Assembly (NCBI RefSeq): GCF_027922365.1
Contig: NZ_BSFN01000005.1
Location: forward strand, 1-64,000
Length of the DNA stretch: 64,000 nucleotides
Source of the DNA: Pseudomonas turukhanskensis
GTDB taxonomy: Bacteria; Pseudomonadota; Gammaproteobacteria; Pseudomonadales; Pseudomonadaceae
Reading direction: 5' to 3'
Shown here one piece after another: positions 45,244 through 54,952 of this stretch. How positions within the stretch are numbered: position 1 is the stretch's first letter; every line of letters starts with the position of its first letter. The notes beneath the pieces were generated by a model. It was not told the DNA's origin and ran no database searches. It saw only the letters and a program-made list of their open reading frames with translations. A program made the translations under genes and the position numbers.

Positions 45244-46539
45244 CTACAAAATATTCGCGTAATCCGCCTCGATGCGGTCCAGGCTCAAATGGTTGAGGAA
45301 GTTGGAAAAGCACATCCACGCCGACAAGGCATTCAAGTCACGGAATTGCGGCGGCAAGTACTTGGGCGGCACCACCAGGCCTTCGTCCACCAATTGGCGC
45401 AACGTGCGCATGTCTTCCAGGGTGGCCTTGCCGCAGAACAGCAGCGGAATGGCTTCGAGCTTGCCTTTGCGCACGGCCAGCTGAATGTAGTTGTAGATCA
45501 GGATAAAGCCCTTGAGGTACGACAGGTCCTTGGTAAACGGCAGGCCGTCCGGCGTCGAGCCACGGAAGCTGCGGCTGGCATTGGCGTAGCTTTGCTCCAT
45601 ATCGAAGCCTTGCTCGCGGAAGAAGTCGAACACCTGGAGAAAGTCGGCGCCCTCTTCGGCCATGTGAATGGCGCGGGTACGGTTGGTGAGTTTGCGCAGG
45701 CGGCTGGGGTAGGAGGCGAAAGCGATCACTTCCATCAGAATCGCCAGGCCTTCCTGGGTAATGGTCGACGAGGGCGGGCCCTTGGCCAGAAAGGTGCAGA
45801 TCGGCTGATTGAGGCCGTTCAGGGTGGTGCCCACATGCACCAGGCCTTCGTGCACTTCCAGGGCGCGCACGTCGCGCTCGTTGAACATGGCGTCGGAACG
45901 AATCTTGATGTAGTCGGCGCCGGCGGCCGCGTCGGCCAGAATGCCGTCCGACTCGAACACGCGGATGGTGCTCTGCGCTTCACCGAACACGGTGTTGAGG
46001 CGGCCTTGCAGTATGGCCACCGCGTCCTTGGCGGTCAGGGTTTTCGGTTCGTCCTTGAGGTCGCCCCGGTCATCGATCTTGTTCAGGTAATCGGAGAACA
46101 TCAGGCCAAGGTCGGCCAGGGTGGGGTCGCCGGCATGAAAGGCATCGGAGGCCGAGCCATACAGCTCCTGCGAGATCAGGCCAAAGTCCGACGTGCCGCG
46201 CGCTTCGAGCATGCGGATAACCATGCGGTATTCCTTGCACATGCGCCGCATGATCTGCCCGACGGGGTTGAACTGGCCGAGCTGGCGAGTGATATCGCGC
46301 TCGATATTCTGGAATTCCAGCTTCTTGGCGCCAGAGTCGAAACCCAGCGGGCGGCCGGCGTAGTAATCGCGACCTACCTGGGGCAGCTCCTTGCCTTTGC
46401 CTTTGAGGAAGGCCTTGCGCACGTTGTCGTCCCACTTGACGGCGTCCAGCACGCGGATCGGCGTTTGCGCTTCTACCAGGCGGTCCGACAAGGCGCGAAT
46501 GACCAGTTGGTAGTCGTCAAGTTGGAGTTGGCTGTTCAT
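45244..46539 (-). CDS. QEGLA-motif/DUF1704 protein, putative zinc peptidase
   Basis: A 431-residue protein of the DUF1704 family, named in databases flavohemoglobin expression-modulating QEGLA protein. It has H230-E231-x3-H235 (HEGLVH) and Glu263 in TITQEGLAILMEV, the HExxxH plus distal Glu pattern of the MATCAP tubulin carboxypeptidase-like fold, so it may be a metallopeptidase; its bacterial substrate is unknown. No signal peptide, so cytosolic. ATG at 46539 follows GAGGGACC. REP pairs flank it on the upstream side. Confidence 0.82.
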   Translation of the reverse strand: MNSQLQLDDYQLVIRALSDRLVEAQTPIRVLDAVKWDDNVRKAFLKGKGKELPQVGRDYYAGRPLGFDSGAKKLEFQNIERDITRQLGQFNPVGQIMRRMCKEYRMVIRMLEARGTSDFGLISQELYGSASDAFHAGDPTLADLGLMFSDYLNKIDDRGDLKDEPKTLTAKDAVAILQGRLNTVFGEAQSTIRVFESDGILADAAAGADYIKIRSDAMFNERDVRALEVHEGLVHVGTTLNGLNQPICTFLAKGPPSSTITQEGLAILMEVIAFASYPSRLRKLTNRTRAIHMAEEGADFLQVFDFFREQGFDMEQSYANASRSFRGSTPDGLPFTKDLSYLKGFILIYNYIQLAVRKGKLEAIPLLFCGKATLEDMRTLRQLVDEGLVVPPKYLPPQFRDLNALSAWMCFSNFLNHLSLDRIEADYANIL

Positions 46540-46564
46540 CGGTCCCTCGCCTTTAAAATCAACA

Positions 46565-46628
46565 ACATCGCGGCTGAAGCCGCTCCTACAAGACTGCACA
46601 ACCTGTAAGAGCGGCTTCAGCCGCGATG
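46565..46628. repeat. REPIN, CGCGGCTGAAGCCGC family
   Basis: Two copies of a GCGGCTTCAGCCGCGA-type palindrome, inverted, 13 bases apart. Also seen as a single copy at 5492. Confidence 0.7.
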
Positions 46629-46642
46629 CTTTTTTTTATGCG

Positions 46643-47194
46643 CTACTCGCCGGTACGCTGATACCGCGCCACCTCGATAAATACATCCGAATTGGCCTGA
46701 TCGTCCAGATACGCAAACACTTTCTCTAACGGGCTGGTGATCAGCACACCATCGCCCTCGGGCGTTTGCACCACATCACCCTGCAAGCCGCCTACTTCCA
46801 GCTCCTGGGTAACGCGGTCGATATCCAGGTTATAGAGCAGCAGCTCGTTGTCCTTGGTCAGCTCGAAACCACCGATGGCAAAGTTGGCCCCCAGGCTTTT
46901 GGGCAGGCCCGCCGACAGGTACCAGCGGCTGCCGTGGTGCGACACGGTAAAGCTGTACTCTTCGACGCTTTTGAGGTTATCGGGAGTGTTCACGTAGGTC
47001 CGCGCCTTATAGACGTTGGGGCCCGAACGACTGACATCCAGATAGAGCGTGTCGCCAAACTCGTTCTTGCGCGTCCACTCGCCAAGCAGCGGCATGGGCG
47101 CCGGCTCGTTGGCCGGAATAGGATCTTTGAACGTCACCAGGCAACCGCCCAGCAGCAGAAACGACAACGCAACCAATACACGCCAGAGGTTCAT
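46643..47194 (-). CDS. Hypothetical lipoprotein
   Basis: A 183-residue lipoprotein (lipobox LLLGGC, Cys18). The mature chain starts LVTFKDPIPANEPAPMPLLG and alternates strands, e.g. GEWTRKNEFGDTLYLDVSRSG and VEEYSFTVSHHGSRWYLSA, so it is probably a small beta-barrel or sandwich. No family known to me. GGAGGG is upstream. The 176-base gap upstream shows no gene. Confidence 0.7.
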   Translation of the reverse strand: MNLWRVLVALSFLLLGGCLVTFKDPIPANEPAPMPLLGEWTRKNEFGDTLYLDVSRSGPNVYKARTYVNTPDNLKSVEEYSFTVSHHGSRWYLSAGLPKSLGANFAIGGFELTKDNELLLYNLDIDRVTQELEVGGLQGDVVQTPEGDGVLITSPLEKVFAYLDDQANSDVFIEVARYQRTGE

Positions 47195-47370
47195 CGCGCC
47201 CTCCCCGCTTGCTCGCCCGGCAGCCGCGCTGCCTTTACCGTCACATTTACACAGCCTGTCGTCACCGACTCTCTCCCCTGATGAGTACCTGACTAAAACG
47301 GCCCACGTTAGCTATCGATTGTGACAAATGTTACGAGCAAGGATTCAGCGCAGGTTGTGACCATGCCCGC

Positions 47371-47958
47371 TTATTGTTGCAGACGCCCCATATGTGCCGG
47401 GTCGTACTGACGAACCACATCGGTACGTTCGTTATAGAACACGTGGTTGGCAGGGACGCTTTTGGTAACCAGTGAACCTGCGCCAATTACCACGTTGTCG
47501 CCGATTTCGATGTCATCGCCAATGATGCAGCTATGGGCGCTCAGCCGAACCCCGTCACCCAGCACAATACGCACCTGCTCGGAGGCGCCTTTGATACCGA
47601 TAGAGGTGTTTTGCCACACACGAAAATCGCGGCCGATGCGCGCGTGCGAGGTAATCACGATACCGGTGGGATGATTGATGCGCAGGCCGATACCAATCTG
47701 AGCGCCAAGCATGATTTCCACACCAAAACGGCGGCTGGTTTTCTCGTTCAGCAACTTGGCGCGGCGGCGCCAGAAGCTGTTGCCGTGCTCGTTCATGGCG
47801 TAGGCCAGGCGGAACCAGAACAGATAGAGGTCGCGGTTATTGCGTTTGCACTTCTGCCGCAGCCGCGTCCACGTGAACGGCTTTTGCGGGCCGCCGAGAA
47901 TTTCGGCCTGCCAGTAGATTTTTGCCTCGCGAAGAATCTTACCCAGCACGCTGCTCAC
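47371..47958 (-). CDS. Serine O-acetyltransferase-like hexapeptide protein
   Basis: A 195-residue acyltransferase: an N-terminal helical part and a left-handed beta-helix of hexapeptide repeats (LGAQIGIGLRINHPTGIVI, GDDIEIGDNVVIGAGSLV). GIGLRINHPTGIVI with its catalytic His recalls CysE, but the N-terminal part is short; such proteins also acetylate sugars in surface polysaccharides. GTG start at 47958 overlaps the ligase-like gene by 20 bases, so both make one unit. Confidence 0.8.
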   Translation of the reverse strand: MSSVLGKILREAKIYWQAEILGGPQKPFTWTRLRQKCKRNNRDLYLFWFRLAYAMNEHGNSFWRRRAKLLNEKTSRRFGVEIMLGAQIGIGLRINHPTGIVITSHARIGRDFRVWQNTSIGIKGASEQVRIVLGDGVRLSAHSCIIGDDIEIGDNVVIGAGSLVTKSVPANHVFYNERTDVVRQYDPAHMGRLQQ

Positions 47959-49153
47959 CCCGTTGCGTTGCCATATACCGCGCGTGGATCAGAAGCCCCA
48001 GCGGCAGCCAGAACACCAGCCAATACACACCCGGACGATTCAGTACGGTGTGGTAATTCACCAGGGCGGTAATCACGGCGAACAGCATCAGCACACCACC
48101 AAGACTGCCCAGCGGCTGCTCGCGCACCGAGCGGTCCATGCCACGTATCCAGGCCACGCCGATCAATACCACCAGCAACAGCATGCCAATCAGGCCGTAT
48201 TCATAACCGGTCTGCAGAAACAGATTGTGCGCTTGATTGAAGCAGGTGGTTTGCGCCACACACACATCAAAGTCGTTACCGGCCCCGGCGCCGGCCAACC
48301 AGAATTCGCCGAGGCGCTCGTACCAGGCCGACCATATCTGGTCGCGCAAGCTAATGCCCCGTCCGCTTTGGGCCAGCACCACCTTGACGTAAAACGTGGC
48401 AGCGGCGAGCACCAGCACCGACGCCGCCAGTACCCCAGCCCGCACACGCCCGTGAAGGTGCAAGATCACGCTGGCAAAGAACGCCGCCAGCACGCCCGCC
48501 CATACCCCGCGCGATCCGGTACTAAGGATGTACAACCCCAACGCAGCCACACACAGCGCCCACACCGCTCGCTGCCAGACGGCCATCGGTTTGCTCACCA
48601 CCTGATGCACACCAAACACCGCGAATACGCCGAAGTACAGCGCCGAGACAATGGCGTTACCAAAGTCGGCATAGCCCTCATAGCCCAGGCTATCCAGACG
48701 AAAACCGGCGAAAAACAACGCCTTGTGCAGCACTACGCCCTGGTAGAGCAAGCTGGCGGCGGCGACGGCACTGGCGAGAAAAAACGCCCAGCACAGCAAA
48801 CGCTCCAGCTTGTTTTCCAACGCAAGAATCAACACCGCCGAGACGTACACCAGCACGTACAGCGCGGTTTTCAGCTGAGCTTTGAGCGAGTGTTCCGAGT
48901 GGCTATTGAGGCAGACGACCAACAAGGTGAACAGCAAGAACACCCCCACGAACAGCAGTTCGCGGTTGAACAGACGCGCCCGGTAAGCCGGCACAGAAAG
49001 CGTCAGCACCAAGGCGGGGAGAAAAAACGTGAGGTTGAGCAGCGCGGTCAACCGGCTTCCGTCGTTGATGAACAGAATGCCGATCAGGTCGACCAGCATG
49101 CCCAGTGAAAGTACCAATAGGCCAACGTCCTTGGCCAAGCGTTTGAGCGCCAT
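47939..49153 (-). CDS. O-antigen ligase/polymerase family protein
   Basis: A 404-residue membrane protein with about ten to eleven helices and a large periplasmic loop toward the C-terminal half; RGVWAGVLAAFFAS and QAHNLFLQTGYEYGLIG resemble the Wzy_C/WaaL motif (H and R region). It attaches or polymerises surface sugars in the periplasm. Paired with an overlapping acetyltransferase but with no other glycan genes nearby. The start at 49153 has GGATG; an upstream open frame is unconserved. Confidence 0.78.
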   Translation of the reverse strand: MALKRLAKDVGLLVLSLGMLVDLIGILFINDGSRLTALLNLTFFLPALVLTLSVPAYRARLFNRELLFVGVFLLFTLLVVCLNSHSEHSLKAQLKTALYVLVYVSAVLILALENKLERLLCWAFFLASAVAAASLLYQGVVLHKALFFAGFRLDSLGYEGYADFGNAIVSALYFGVFAVFGVHQVVSKPMAVWQRAVWALCVAALGLYILSTGSRGVWAGVLAAFFASVILHLHGRVRAGVLAASVLVLAAATFYVKVVLAQSGRGISLRDQIWSAWYERLGEFWLAGAGAGNDFDVCVAQTTCFNQAHNLFLQTGYEYGLIGMLLLVVLIGVAWIRGMDRSVREQPLGSLGGVLMLFAVITALVNYHTVLNRPGVYWLVFWLPLGLLIHARYMATQRGEQRAG

Positions 49154-49306
49154 GCATACATCCAATGAAGAAGTCTGAAACGGGAGGGCTGCAACTGCAT
49201 GTTGCCAAGTGTTACGTGCCGAACATTTTGGCGCCATTTAACGGCTCAGTCATTGAAAACATCGCCACCAGCTTGCGCGAAAACGACAGCCCGACCGAAA
49301 AGCGAC

Positions 49307-50017
49307 CTACAAACCCAGCACCAGATACATATAACGCTTGAGCAAGGCCAGCATATCGGCACCGTCCAGGTGCTCAGCGCCATCAATCAAGCCCTGATAC
49401 TCCATGCGCTCAACGATGCCGGTGAGCACCTTGGCATCCTGCTCAGGCTGTTTGGAACCCAACACTTCGAAGAAGTGCGTCGCACCCTGCTGCAGAATCT
49501 GCCGGTGCGAGCGCACCAGATCATGCAGGCGGGGGTTAAGCAGTGCTTCCTGCTGAAAGGCACGCTCGGCGAGCAAGTGCGCCGGACGCTCCTGCACTTG
49601 CTGGCGCACGTACTCAACGGCCATGGCAGCGATATAGTCGGCCAGCGCACGGCGGGATTCGGCGCTGCCATCGAGTTTGTCTACCCGGGCGCGCAGCAGG
49701 CCTTCAGTACCTTCCCAGAACGCAGCCATATCGGCGGCGCTACGTTCGACGAAGAGCGCGAACGTATCGGTTATCAGGTCGTTGATGTCTTTGAAGTAAT
49801 ACGTGGTGGCTGACAATGGCACTTCGGCCTCGGCAGCCACAGCGCGGTGGCGCACGGCGCGCACGCCTTCGCGCACGATAATGCGCATGGCCGCATCAAG
49901 GATCGCCTGGCGGCGTTGTTCGCTGCCCTGGCGGCTGGCCTTGCGGCCCTGGTATTGAACACTTTCGGCAACGGCGCTGGCGACGTCAGCAGTGCTGTCT
50001 CGGGAAGGTTGGGTCAC
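49307..50017 (-). CDS. TetR family regulator
   Basis: A 236-residue TetR protein with a long flexible N-terminus (about residues 1-30) before the HTH (AILDAAMRIIVREGVRAVRH; EVPLSATTYYFKDINDLI). Ligand domain is unassigned. Start is uncertain: GTG at 50017 is chosen (MTQPSRD), GTG at 50038 is open. A terminator and 163 bases separate it from lysS, so it has its own promoter. Target unknown. Confidence 0.75.
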   Translation of the reverse strand: MTQPSRDSTADVASAVAESVQYQGRKASRQGSEQRRQAILDAAMRIIVREGVRAVRHRAVAAEAEVPLSATTYYFKDINDLITDTFALFVERSAADMAAFWEGTEGLLRARVDKLDGSAESRRALADYIAAMAVEYVRQQVQERPAHLLAERAFQQEALLNPRLHDLVRSHRQILQQGATHFFEVLGSKQPEQDAKVLTGIVERMEYQGLIDGAEHLDGADMLALLKRYMYLVLGL

Positions 50018-50148
50018 GACGGGGCTTACCTCTCGCACTCTCTATTGATAGCTGACCATGACTCTCGTGGAGTCGGCGGGACTTGGAGCCTGCCTTGGCA
50101 GAATAGATTCCACTCCACTCCAACAAATACGCGCACTGAACGGTAACA

Positions 50149-50173
50149 AAAAACCGCCCGAAGGCGGCTCTTT
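50149..50173 (-). terminator. Terminator after lysS
   Basis: On the minus strand GCCGCC-TTCG-GGCGGT is followed by six T residues, 8 bases beyond the lysS stop. Confidence 0.88.
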
Positions 50174-50180
50174 GTCTGCA

Positions 50181-51683
50181 TCAGGCCTGTGGGCGCATAT
50201 GGGGGAAAAGAATCACGTCGCGAATAGACGGCGCATCCGTCAACAACATCACTAAACGGTCGATACCAATGCCTTCACCTGCAGTTGGCGGCATGCCGTA
50301 CTCCAGCGCACGAACGAAATCGGCGTCGTAGTGCATGGCTTCGTCGTCACCGGCGTCCTTGTCGGCCACCTGTGCCTGGAAGCGCTCGGCCTGGTCTTCG
50401 GCGTCGTTCAACTCGGAGTAGGCGTTGGCGATTTCACGGCCGCCGATAAACAGCTCGAAGCGGTCGGTCACGCTTGGGTCTTCGTCGTTGCGGCGGGCCA
50501 GCGGCGATACTTCGAACGGGTACTGGGTAATGAAGTGCGGCTGCTCCAGCTTGTGCTCCACCAGCTCTTCGAAAATCATCACCTGCAACTTGCCCAGGCC
50601 TTCGAAGCCCAGCACCTTGGCGCCGGCTTTCTTGGCAATGTCGCGGGCCTTGTCGATATCGGTCAGGTCGGCGGCGGTCAGGTCCGGGTTGTAGTGCAGG
50701 ATCGAGTCGAACACCGACATGCGCGCAAATGGCTCGCCGAAGTGGAACACCTTGCCCTGGTAAGGCACATCGGTGGTGCCCAGCACCAGTTGCGCCAACT
50801 CACGGAACAGCTCCTCGGTGAGGTCCATGTTGTCTTCGTAGTCAGCGTAAGCCTGGTAGAACTCGAGCATGGTGAACTCGGGGTTGTGCCGGGTGGAAAC
50901 GCCTTCGTTACGGAAATTGCGGTTGATCTCGAACACGCGCTCGAAACCGCCCACCACCAAACGCTTGAGGTAAAGCTCCGGCGCAATGCGCAGGTACATG
51001 CCCATGTCCAGAGCGTTGTGGTGCGTTTCGAACGGCTTGGCCGCGGCGCCGCCAGGAATGGTCTGCAGCATCGGCGTTTCAACTTCGAGGAAGTCGCGCT
51101 GCATCAGGAAGCTGCGAATGTGCGCAATCACTTGCGAACGGACGCGGAAGGTCTGGCGGGTTTCTTCGTTGACGATCAGGTCGACGTAGCGCTGACGGTA
51201 ACGGGTTTCGGTATCGGTCAGGCCGTGGTGCTTGTCCGGCAGCGGGCGCAGCGACTTGGTCAGCAGGCGTACGTCGGTCATTTCCACGTACAGATCGCCC
51301 TTTCCGGAACGGGCCAGGGTGCCTTCGGCGGCAATGATGTCGCCCAGGTCCCAGGTTTTTACTTCGGCCAGTTTCTCTTCGGACAGGGTTTTGCGGTTCA
51401 CGTACACCTGAATGCGCCCGCTCATGTCTTGGATAACCATGAACGCGCCACGGTTGAGCATGATGCGACCGGCAACCTTGACCGGGATGGCAGCGGCTTC
51501 CAGCTCTTCCTTGGTCTTGTCCACGTACTGCTTTTGCAAGTCAGCGCAGTAGTTGTCGCGGCGGAAGTCGTTGGGGAAGGCCTGACCCTTGCTACGTGCT
51601 GCGGCAAGCTTTTCCTTGCGCAGGGCGATCAAGGTGTTTTCTTCCTGTTGCAGCGCTTGCAGATCCGGTGTTTGGTCGCTCAT
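50181..51683 (-). CDS. lysS: Lysyl-tRNA synthetase, class II
   Basis: A 500-residue enzyme that loads lysine on tRNA-Lys. An OB-fold anticodon domain ([20 protein letters not shown]) is followed by the class II core with motif 2 ([18 protein letters not shown]) and motif 3 ([11 protein letters not shown]). The ATG at 51683 is chosen to fit the family N-terminus MSDQ. It follows prfB by 74 bases; prfB-lysS is a common operon. Confidence 0.97.
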   Translation of the reverse strand: MSDQTPDLQALQQEENTLIALRKEKLAAARSKGQAFPNDFRRDNYCADLQKQYVDKTKEELEAAAIPVKVAGRIMLNRGAFMVIQDMSGRIQVYVNRKTLSEEKLAEVKTWDLGDIIAAEGTLARSGKGDLYVEMTDVRLLTKSLRPLPDKHHGLTDTETRYRQRYVDLIVNEETRQTFRVRSQVIAHIRSFLMQRDFLEVETPMLQTIPGGAAAKPFETHHNALDMGMYLRIAPELYLKRLVVGGFERVFEINRNFRNEGVSTRHNPEFTMLEFYQAYADYEDNMDLTEELFRELAQLVLGTTDVPYQGKVFHFGEPFARMSVFDSILHYNPDLTAADLTDIDKARDIAKKAGAKVLGFEGLGKLQVMIFEELVEHKLEQPHFITQYPFEVSPLARRNDEDPSVTDRFELFIGGREIANAYSELNDAEDQAERFQAQVADKDAGDDEAMHYDADFVRALEYGMPPTAGEGIGIDRLVMLLTDAPSIRDVILFPHMRPQA

Positions 51684-51757
51684 GTCTTTACAGTTTCCAT
51701 ATACGTTGCAGTGCACGTTGCATTGCCCAATCAGGGGGGCGCGTATCGGGGCTGAAC

Positions 51758-52853
51758 TTACAGCCCTTGCTTGAGGCTCGCGATCAGGTATTCGTCCAGG
51801 TCGCCGTCCAGCACTTTGTCGCAGTCGCTGCGCTCGATGCTGGTACGCAAATCCTTGATGCGCGAGGCATCCAGTACATAGGAGCGAATCTGGTGACCCC
51901 AGCCGATGTCAGATTTGGTCTCCTCCAGCGCCTGGGAAGCCGCGTTGCGTTTTTGCACTTCCTGCTCATACAAGCGGGCGCGCAGCATTTTCATCGCGGT
52001 GTCTTTGTTGGCGTGTTGGGAGCGTTCGTTCTGGCAGCTGACCACGGTGTTGGTCGGAACGTGAGTAATACGTACAGCCGAGTCGGTGGTGTTTACGTGC
52101 TGACCACCGGCACCGGATGAACGATAGGTGTCAATGCGCAGGTCTGCCGGGTTGATTTCGATTTCGATGTTGTCATCGATTTCCGGCGACACGAATACCG
52201 CCGAGAACGACGTATGGCGACGGTTACCGGAGTCGAACGGACTTTTACGCACAAGGCGGTGCACGCCGATTTCAGTGCGCAGCCAGCCAAAGGCGTATTC
52301 GCCCTTGATATGCACGGTGGCGCCTTTGATGCCCGCCACTTCACCGGCCGACAATTCCATGATGGTTGCCTCGAAGCCACGCTTGTCGGCCCAGCGCAGG
52401 TACATGCGCAGCAGAATGTTGGCCCAGTCCTGGGCTTCGGTGCCGCCGGAACCGGCCTGAATATCGAGGTAGGCGTTATTGGCATCCATCTCGCCGCTGA
52501 ACATACGGCGGAACTCGAGTTTTTCCAGCGACTCGCGCAGGCGCTCGACCTCGGCGCAGACGTCGTCTACGGCGCCCTGGTCTTCTTCTTCGGCAGCCAT
52601 TTGCAGCAGGTCACGGGCATCGCTCAGGCCGCTTTTCATCTCGTCGAGTGTTTCGACGATCAGTGCCAGGGCGGCACGTTCGCGGCCCAGGTTCTGGGCG
52701 TATTCAGGGTTGTTCCACACGGCTGGGTCTTCCAGCTCGCGGTTGACCTCAGTCAGACGATCACTCTTGTGATCGTAGTCAAAGATACCCCCGAATGGTC
52801 TCGGAGCGTTCGGAGAGGTCCTTGATGCTGTTAAGGATCGGGTTGATTTCCAT
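51758..52853 (-). CDS. prfB: Peptide chain release factor 2, programmed frameshift
   Basis: A 364-residue RF2 that ends translation at UAA and UGA. The frame from ATG 52853 reaches TGA after 24 codons (52781-52779); ribosomes shift +1 at CTT-TGA-C after a GGGGG slippery-stimulator, exactly as in E. coli. The rest has the SPF recognition tripeptide and GGQ ([10 protein letters not shown]). Coordinates span both frames, so simple translation breaks. lysS follows in the operon. Confidence 0.96.
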
Positions 52854-52949
52854 GGTGGGCAGCACTCGCAGGCTTGAACTTTCGAAAAGCCGGCGAGTAT
52901 ACCCCAGTCGCTGCAAGGGTTGCAGCCGGTAATCGGGGCATAAACGCAA

Positions 52950-53013
52950 GAGCCAGCTTGCTGGCGAACCCTGAAAACACCGATGTTTACAGCGTTCGCC
53001 AGCAAGCTGGCTC
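52950..53013. repeat. REPIN-like inverted pair, AGCTTGCT core
   Basis: GAGCCAGCTTGCTGGCGAAC and its complement GTTCGCCAGCAAGCTGGCTC, separated by 24 bases, between the prfB and DUF533 genes. Confidence 0.72.
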
Positions 53014-53025
53014 CTACAAGAGATA

Positions 53026-53721
53026 TCAGAGCGCCTGGCGCACCTGGCTCTCCAACTCCACCTTCAGCGACGGCTCGATCTTCAACTGCTTGGCCAGCTC
53101 ATCCAGATAAGCGCGCTCCATAAAGTGCTCCTCATCCACCATGAGCACGCTGGCCACATACATTTCGGCCGCCATCTCCGGTGTACTGGCAGCGCGGGCC
53201 ACGTCGGCGGGGTCCAGCGGTTTGTTCAGTTCCAGATCCAGCCAGCGGTTGAGCTCGGCATCATTACTCAGCTTCACGAACTCGCCTTCAATAAGTTGCC
53301 GCTCGCGGGCATCGACATGGCCGTCGGCCTTGGCGGCCGCCACCAGGGCTTTGAGAATGGCCTGACTGTGTAGCTCGGCCTGGGCCGGCGGAAGACGATC
53401 AAGGGTTTGCGGTTCGGGGGCGGCGCCGGCCGACTGATTGGCCTGCCAGTTACCGTAAGCTTTGTAGGCAATCACGCCCAACGCAGCGAGGCCACCGTAA
53501 GTCAGGGCTTTGCCGCCCAGCTTGCGGGCGCTTTTGTTGCCCAGCAGCAGGCCCATGGCCCCGGCCGCCAACGCACCACCGCCGGCCCCACTGAGCAGGC
53601 TGCCAAGGTTGGCGCCATCCAGCAGCCCGCCGGCTTTGCCCGGCTTGGCGCCGGTAGCCTTGTTTTGCAGCAGGTCCTGGCCGGATTTCAACAACTGATC
53701 GAGCAAGCCACGGGTGTTCAT
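53026..53721 (-). CDS. DUF533/TerB-like protein, YebE-like
   Basis: A 231-residue protein. The N-terminal third is Gly/Leu/Ala-rich ([19 protein letters not shown]) with a probable membrane segment near residues 74-88; the C-terminal part is a TerB-like helical domain ([21 protein letters not shown] in part) with acidic residues as in metal-binding TerB. YebE-type DUF533. Start at 53721 follows TGGAGG. Confidence 0.82.
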   Translation of the reverse strand: MNTRGLLDQLLKSGQDLLQNKATGAKPGKAGGLLDGANLGSLLSGAGGGALAAGAMGLLLGNKSARKLGGKALTYGGLAALGVIAYKAYGNWQANQSAGAAPEPQTLDRLPPAQAELHSQAILKALVAAAKADGHVDARERQLIEGEFVKLSNDAELNRWLDLELNKPLDPADVARAASTPEMAAEMYVASVLMVDEEHFMERAYLDELAKQLKIEPSLKVELESQVRQAL

Positions 53722-53828
53722 ACAGCCTCCAATCGTCAAATAAACCGATCGGCAGACTAGAGGCAAATGCAGGAAAAGCCTTACGCGAGAGTGTTTGCAG
53801 ATGTTGCTTTTCGGCCGACGTCTCCAGT

Positions 53829-53850
53829 AATCGAGGCGTCAGCCTCGATT
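53829..53850 (-). terminator. Hairpin after wspR
   Basis: AATCGAGGC/GCCTCGATT, 9-base stem, 4-base loop, 15 bases beyond the wspR stop. It is the REP family seen at 7226-7297 and may end the wsp transcript. Confidence 0.55.
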
Positions 53851-53864
53851 GATCCTAAGGGCGA

Positions 53865-54866
53865 TCACAACATCCCCACCTGATTACGCCCCGCATTCTT
53901 GGCCTGATACAGCGCCCGGTCAGCCGTCTGAATCAGCGACCGATGCTCTTCACCCTGCTGCGGCAACATGGTCGCCAGGCCAACGCTGACGGTCAGCACC
54001 GAGCCTTCCTTGGGTGAGGTATGGGGAATATGCATCGCCTCCACCGAGCGGCGGATTTTTTCCGCCACCAGCCGCGCACCACCGGACGAGGTACTGGGCA
54101 ACACCATCGCGAATTCCTCGCCACCGTAGCGCGCCGGCAGGTCGGACGGGCGGCTGCAACCGCCACGAATGGCATCGGCCACTTGGTGCAGCACTTCGTC
54201 GCCCTTGAGATGACCGAAGCTGTCGTTGTAGGCCTTGAAGTAGTCCACATCGATCATCAGCAGCGACAGCTGGCTTTGCTCGCGCATGGCCCGACGCCAT
54301 TCCATTTCCAGGTATTCGTCGAAATGCCGACGGTTGGACAGGCCGGTCAGGCCGTCCGAATTCATCAGGCGCTGCAGCACCAGGTTGGTTTCCATCAGTT
54401 GCTGCTGGCTCTCGCGCAGGGCGCGGTGGGCCTCGTCGCGCTGCAGTTGCATCTGGAACGAGCGCGAGTGGTAGCGAATACGCGCAATCAGCTCAATGGG
54501 TTCGGGCAGTTTCACCAGGTAGTCGTTGGCGCCGGCGCCGAAGGCCGAGCTTTTGACCATGCCGTCGTCTTTGGTCGACAGCACGATAATCGGGATATCC
54601 GCTGTCACCGGGTTGGCGCGGTACGCACGCACCAGCGACAGGCCGTCTACGCCCGGCATCACCAGGTCCTGAATGATCACCGTGGGCTTGATGGCAATAG
54701 CCTGGGCCACCGCCTGATGCGGGTCCGAGCAGAAGTGGTAGCCAATGTTCGGCTCGTTCGCCAGGGCACGGCGGATGGCCTCACCAATCATGGCCTGGTC
54801 GTCCACCAACAACACCATTACGGCGTTTTCGTCATTAATCACTACGGCGTTACCCCGACTACACAT
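53865..54866 (-). CDS. wspR: Response regulator diguanylate cyclase WspR
   Basis: A 333-residue output protein of the Wsp pathway. Receiver domain with phosphorylation site Asp67 ([10 protein letters not shown]), a coiled stalk ([20 protein letters not shown]) and GGDEF domain with GGEEF (248-252) and I-site RPSD (239-242). Phosphorylation by WspE drives clustering and c-di-GMP synthesis. Very similar to P. aeruginosa WspR in my memory, including [20 protein letters not shown]. Start 54866 has a weak ribosome site; an 82-base gap with a repeat separates it from wspF. Confidence 0.96.
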   Translation of the reverse strand: MCSRGNAVVINDENAVMVLLVDDQAMIGEAIRRALANEPNIGYHFCSDPHQAVAQAIAIKPTVIIQDLVMPGVDGLSLVRAYRANPVTADIPIIVLSTKDDGMVKSSAFGAGANDYLVKLPEPIELIARIRYHSRSFQMQLQRDEAHRALRESQQQLMETNLVLQRLMNSDGLTGLSNRRHFDEYLEMEWRRAMREQSQLSLLMIDVDYFKAYNDSFGHLKGDEVLHQVADAIRGGCSRPSDLPARYGGEEFAMVLPSTSSGGARLVAEKIRRSVEAMHIPHTSPKEGSVLTVSVGLATMLPQQGEEHRSLIQTADRALYQAKNAGRNQVGML

Positions 54867-54886
54867 TGTTGTTCTGTCGCCAATTC

Positions 54887-54952
54887 GTAGGGCGAATGCC
54901 GCGCCAGCGGTATCCGCCGAATCACGGTCTCAACAGCTGACATTCGCCCTAC
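54887..54952. repeat. Inverted repeat at the wspF-wspR junction
   Basis: GTAGGGCGAATG and CATTCGCCCTAC flank a GGCGGATACCGC-type core. The last bases of wspF, including its TAG stop (54951-54949), lie within one arm. Confidence 0.75.

Noticed and set aside
44803..46608. 601-codon frame opposite the hydrolase and QEGLA genes
   Set aside because: Runs through two genes and repeats; biased composition.
47371..47958. True CysE for cysteine synthesis
   Set aside because: The N-terminal domain is short and the gene overlaps an O-antigen ligase-like gene; a glycan acetyltransferase is equally possible, so no symbol was given.
50331..51755. 474-codon frame opposite lysS
   Set aside because: Shadow of lysS; composition biased to His, Val and Gln.
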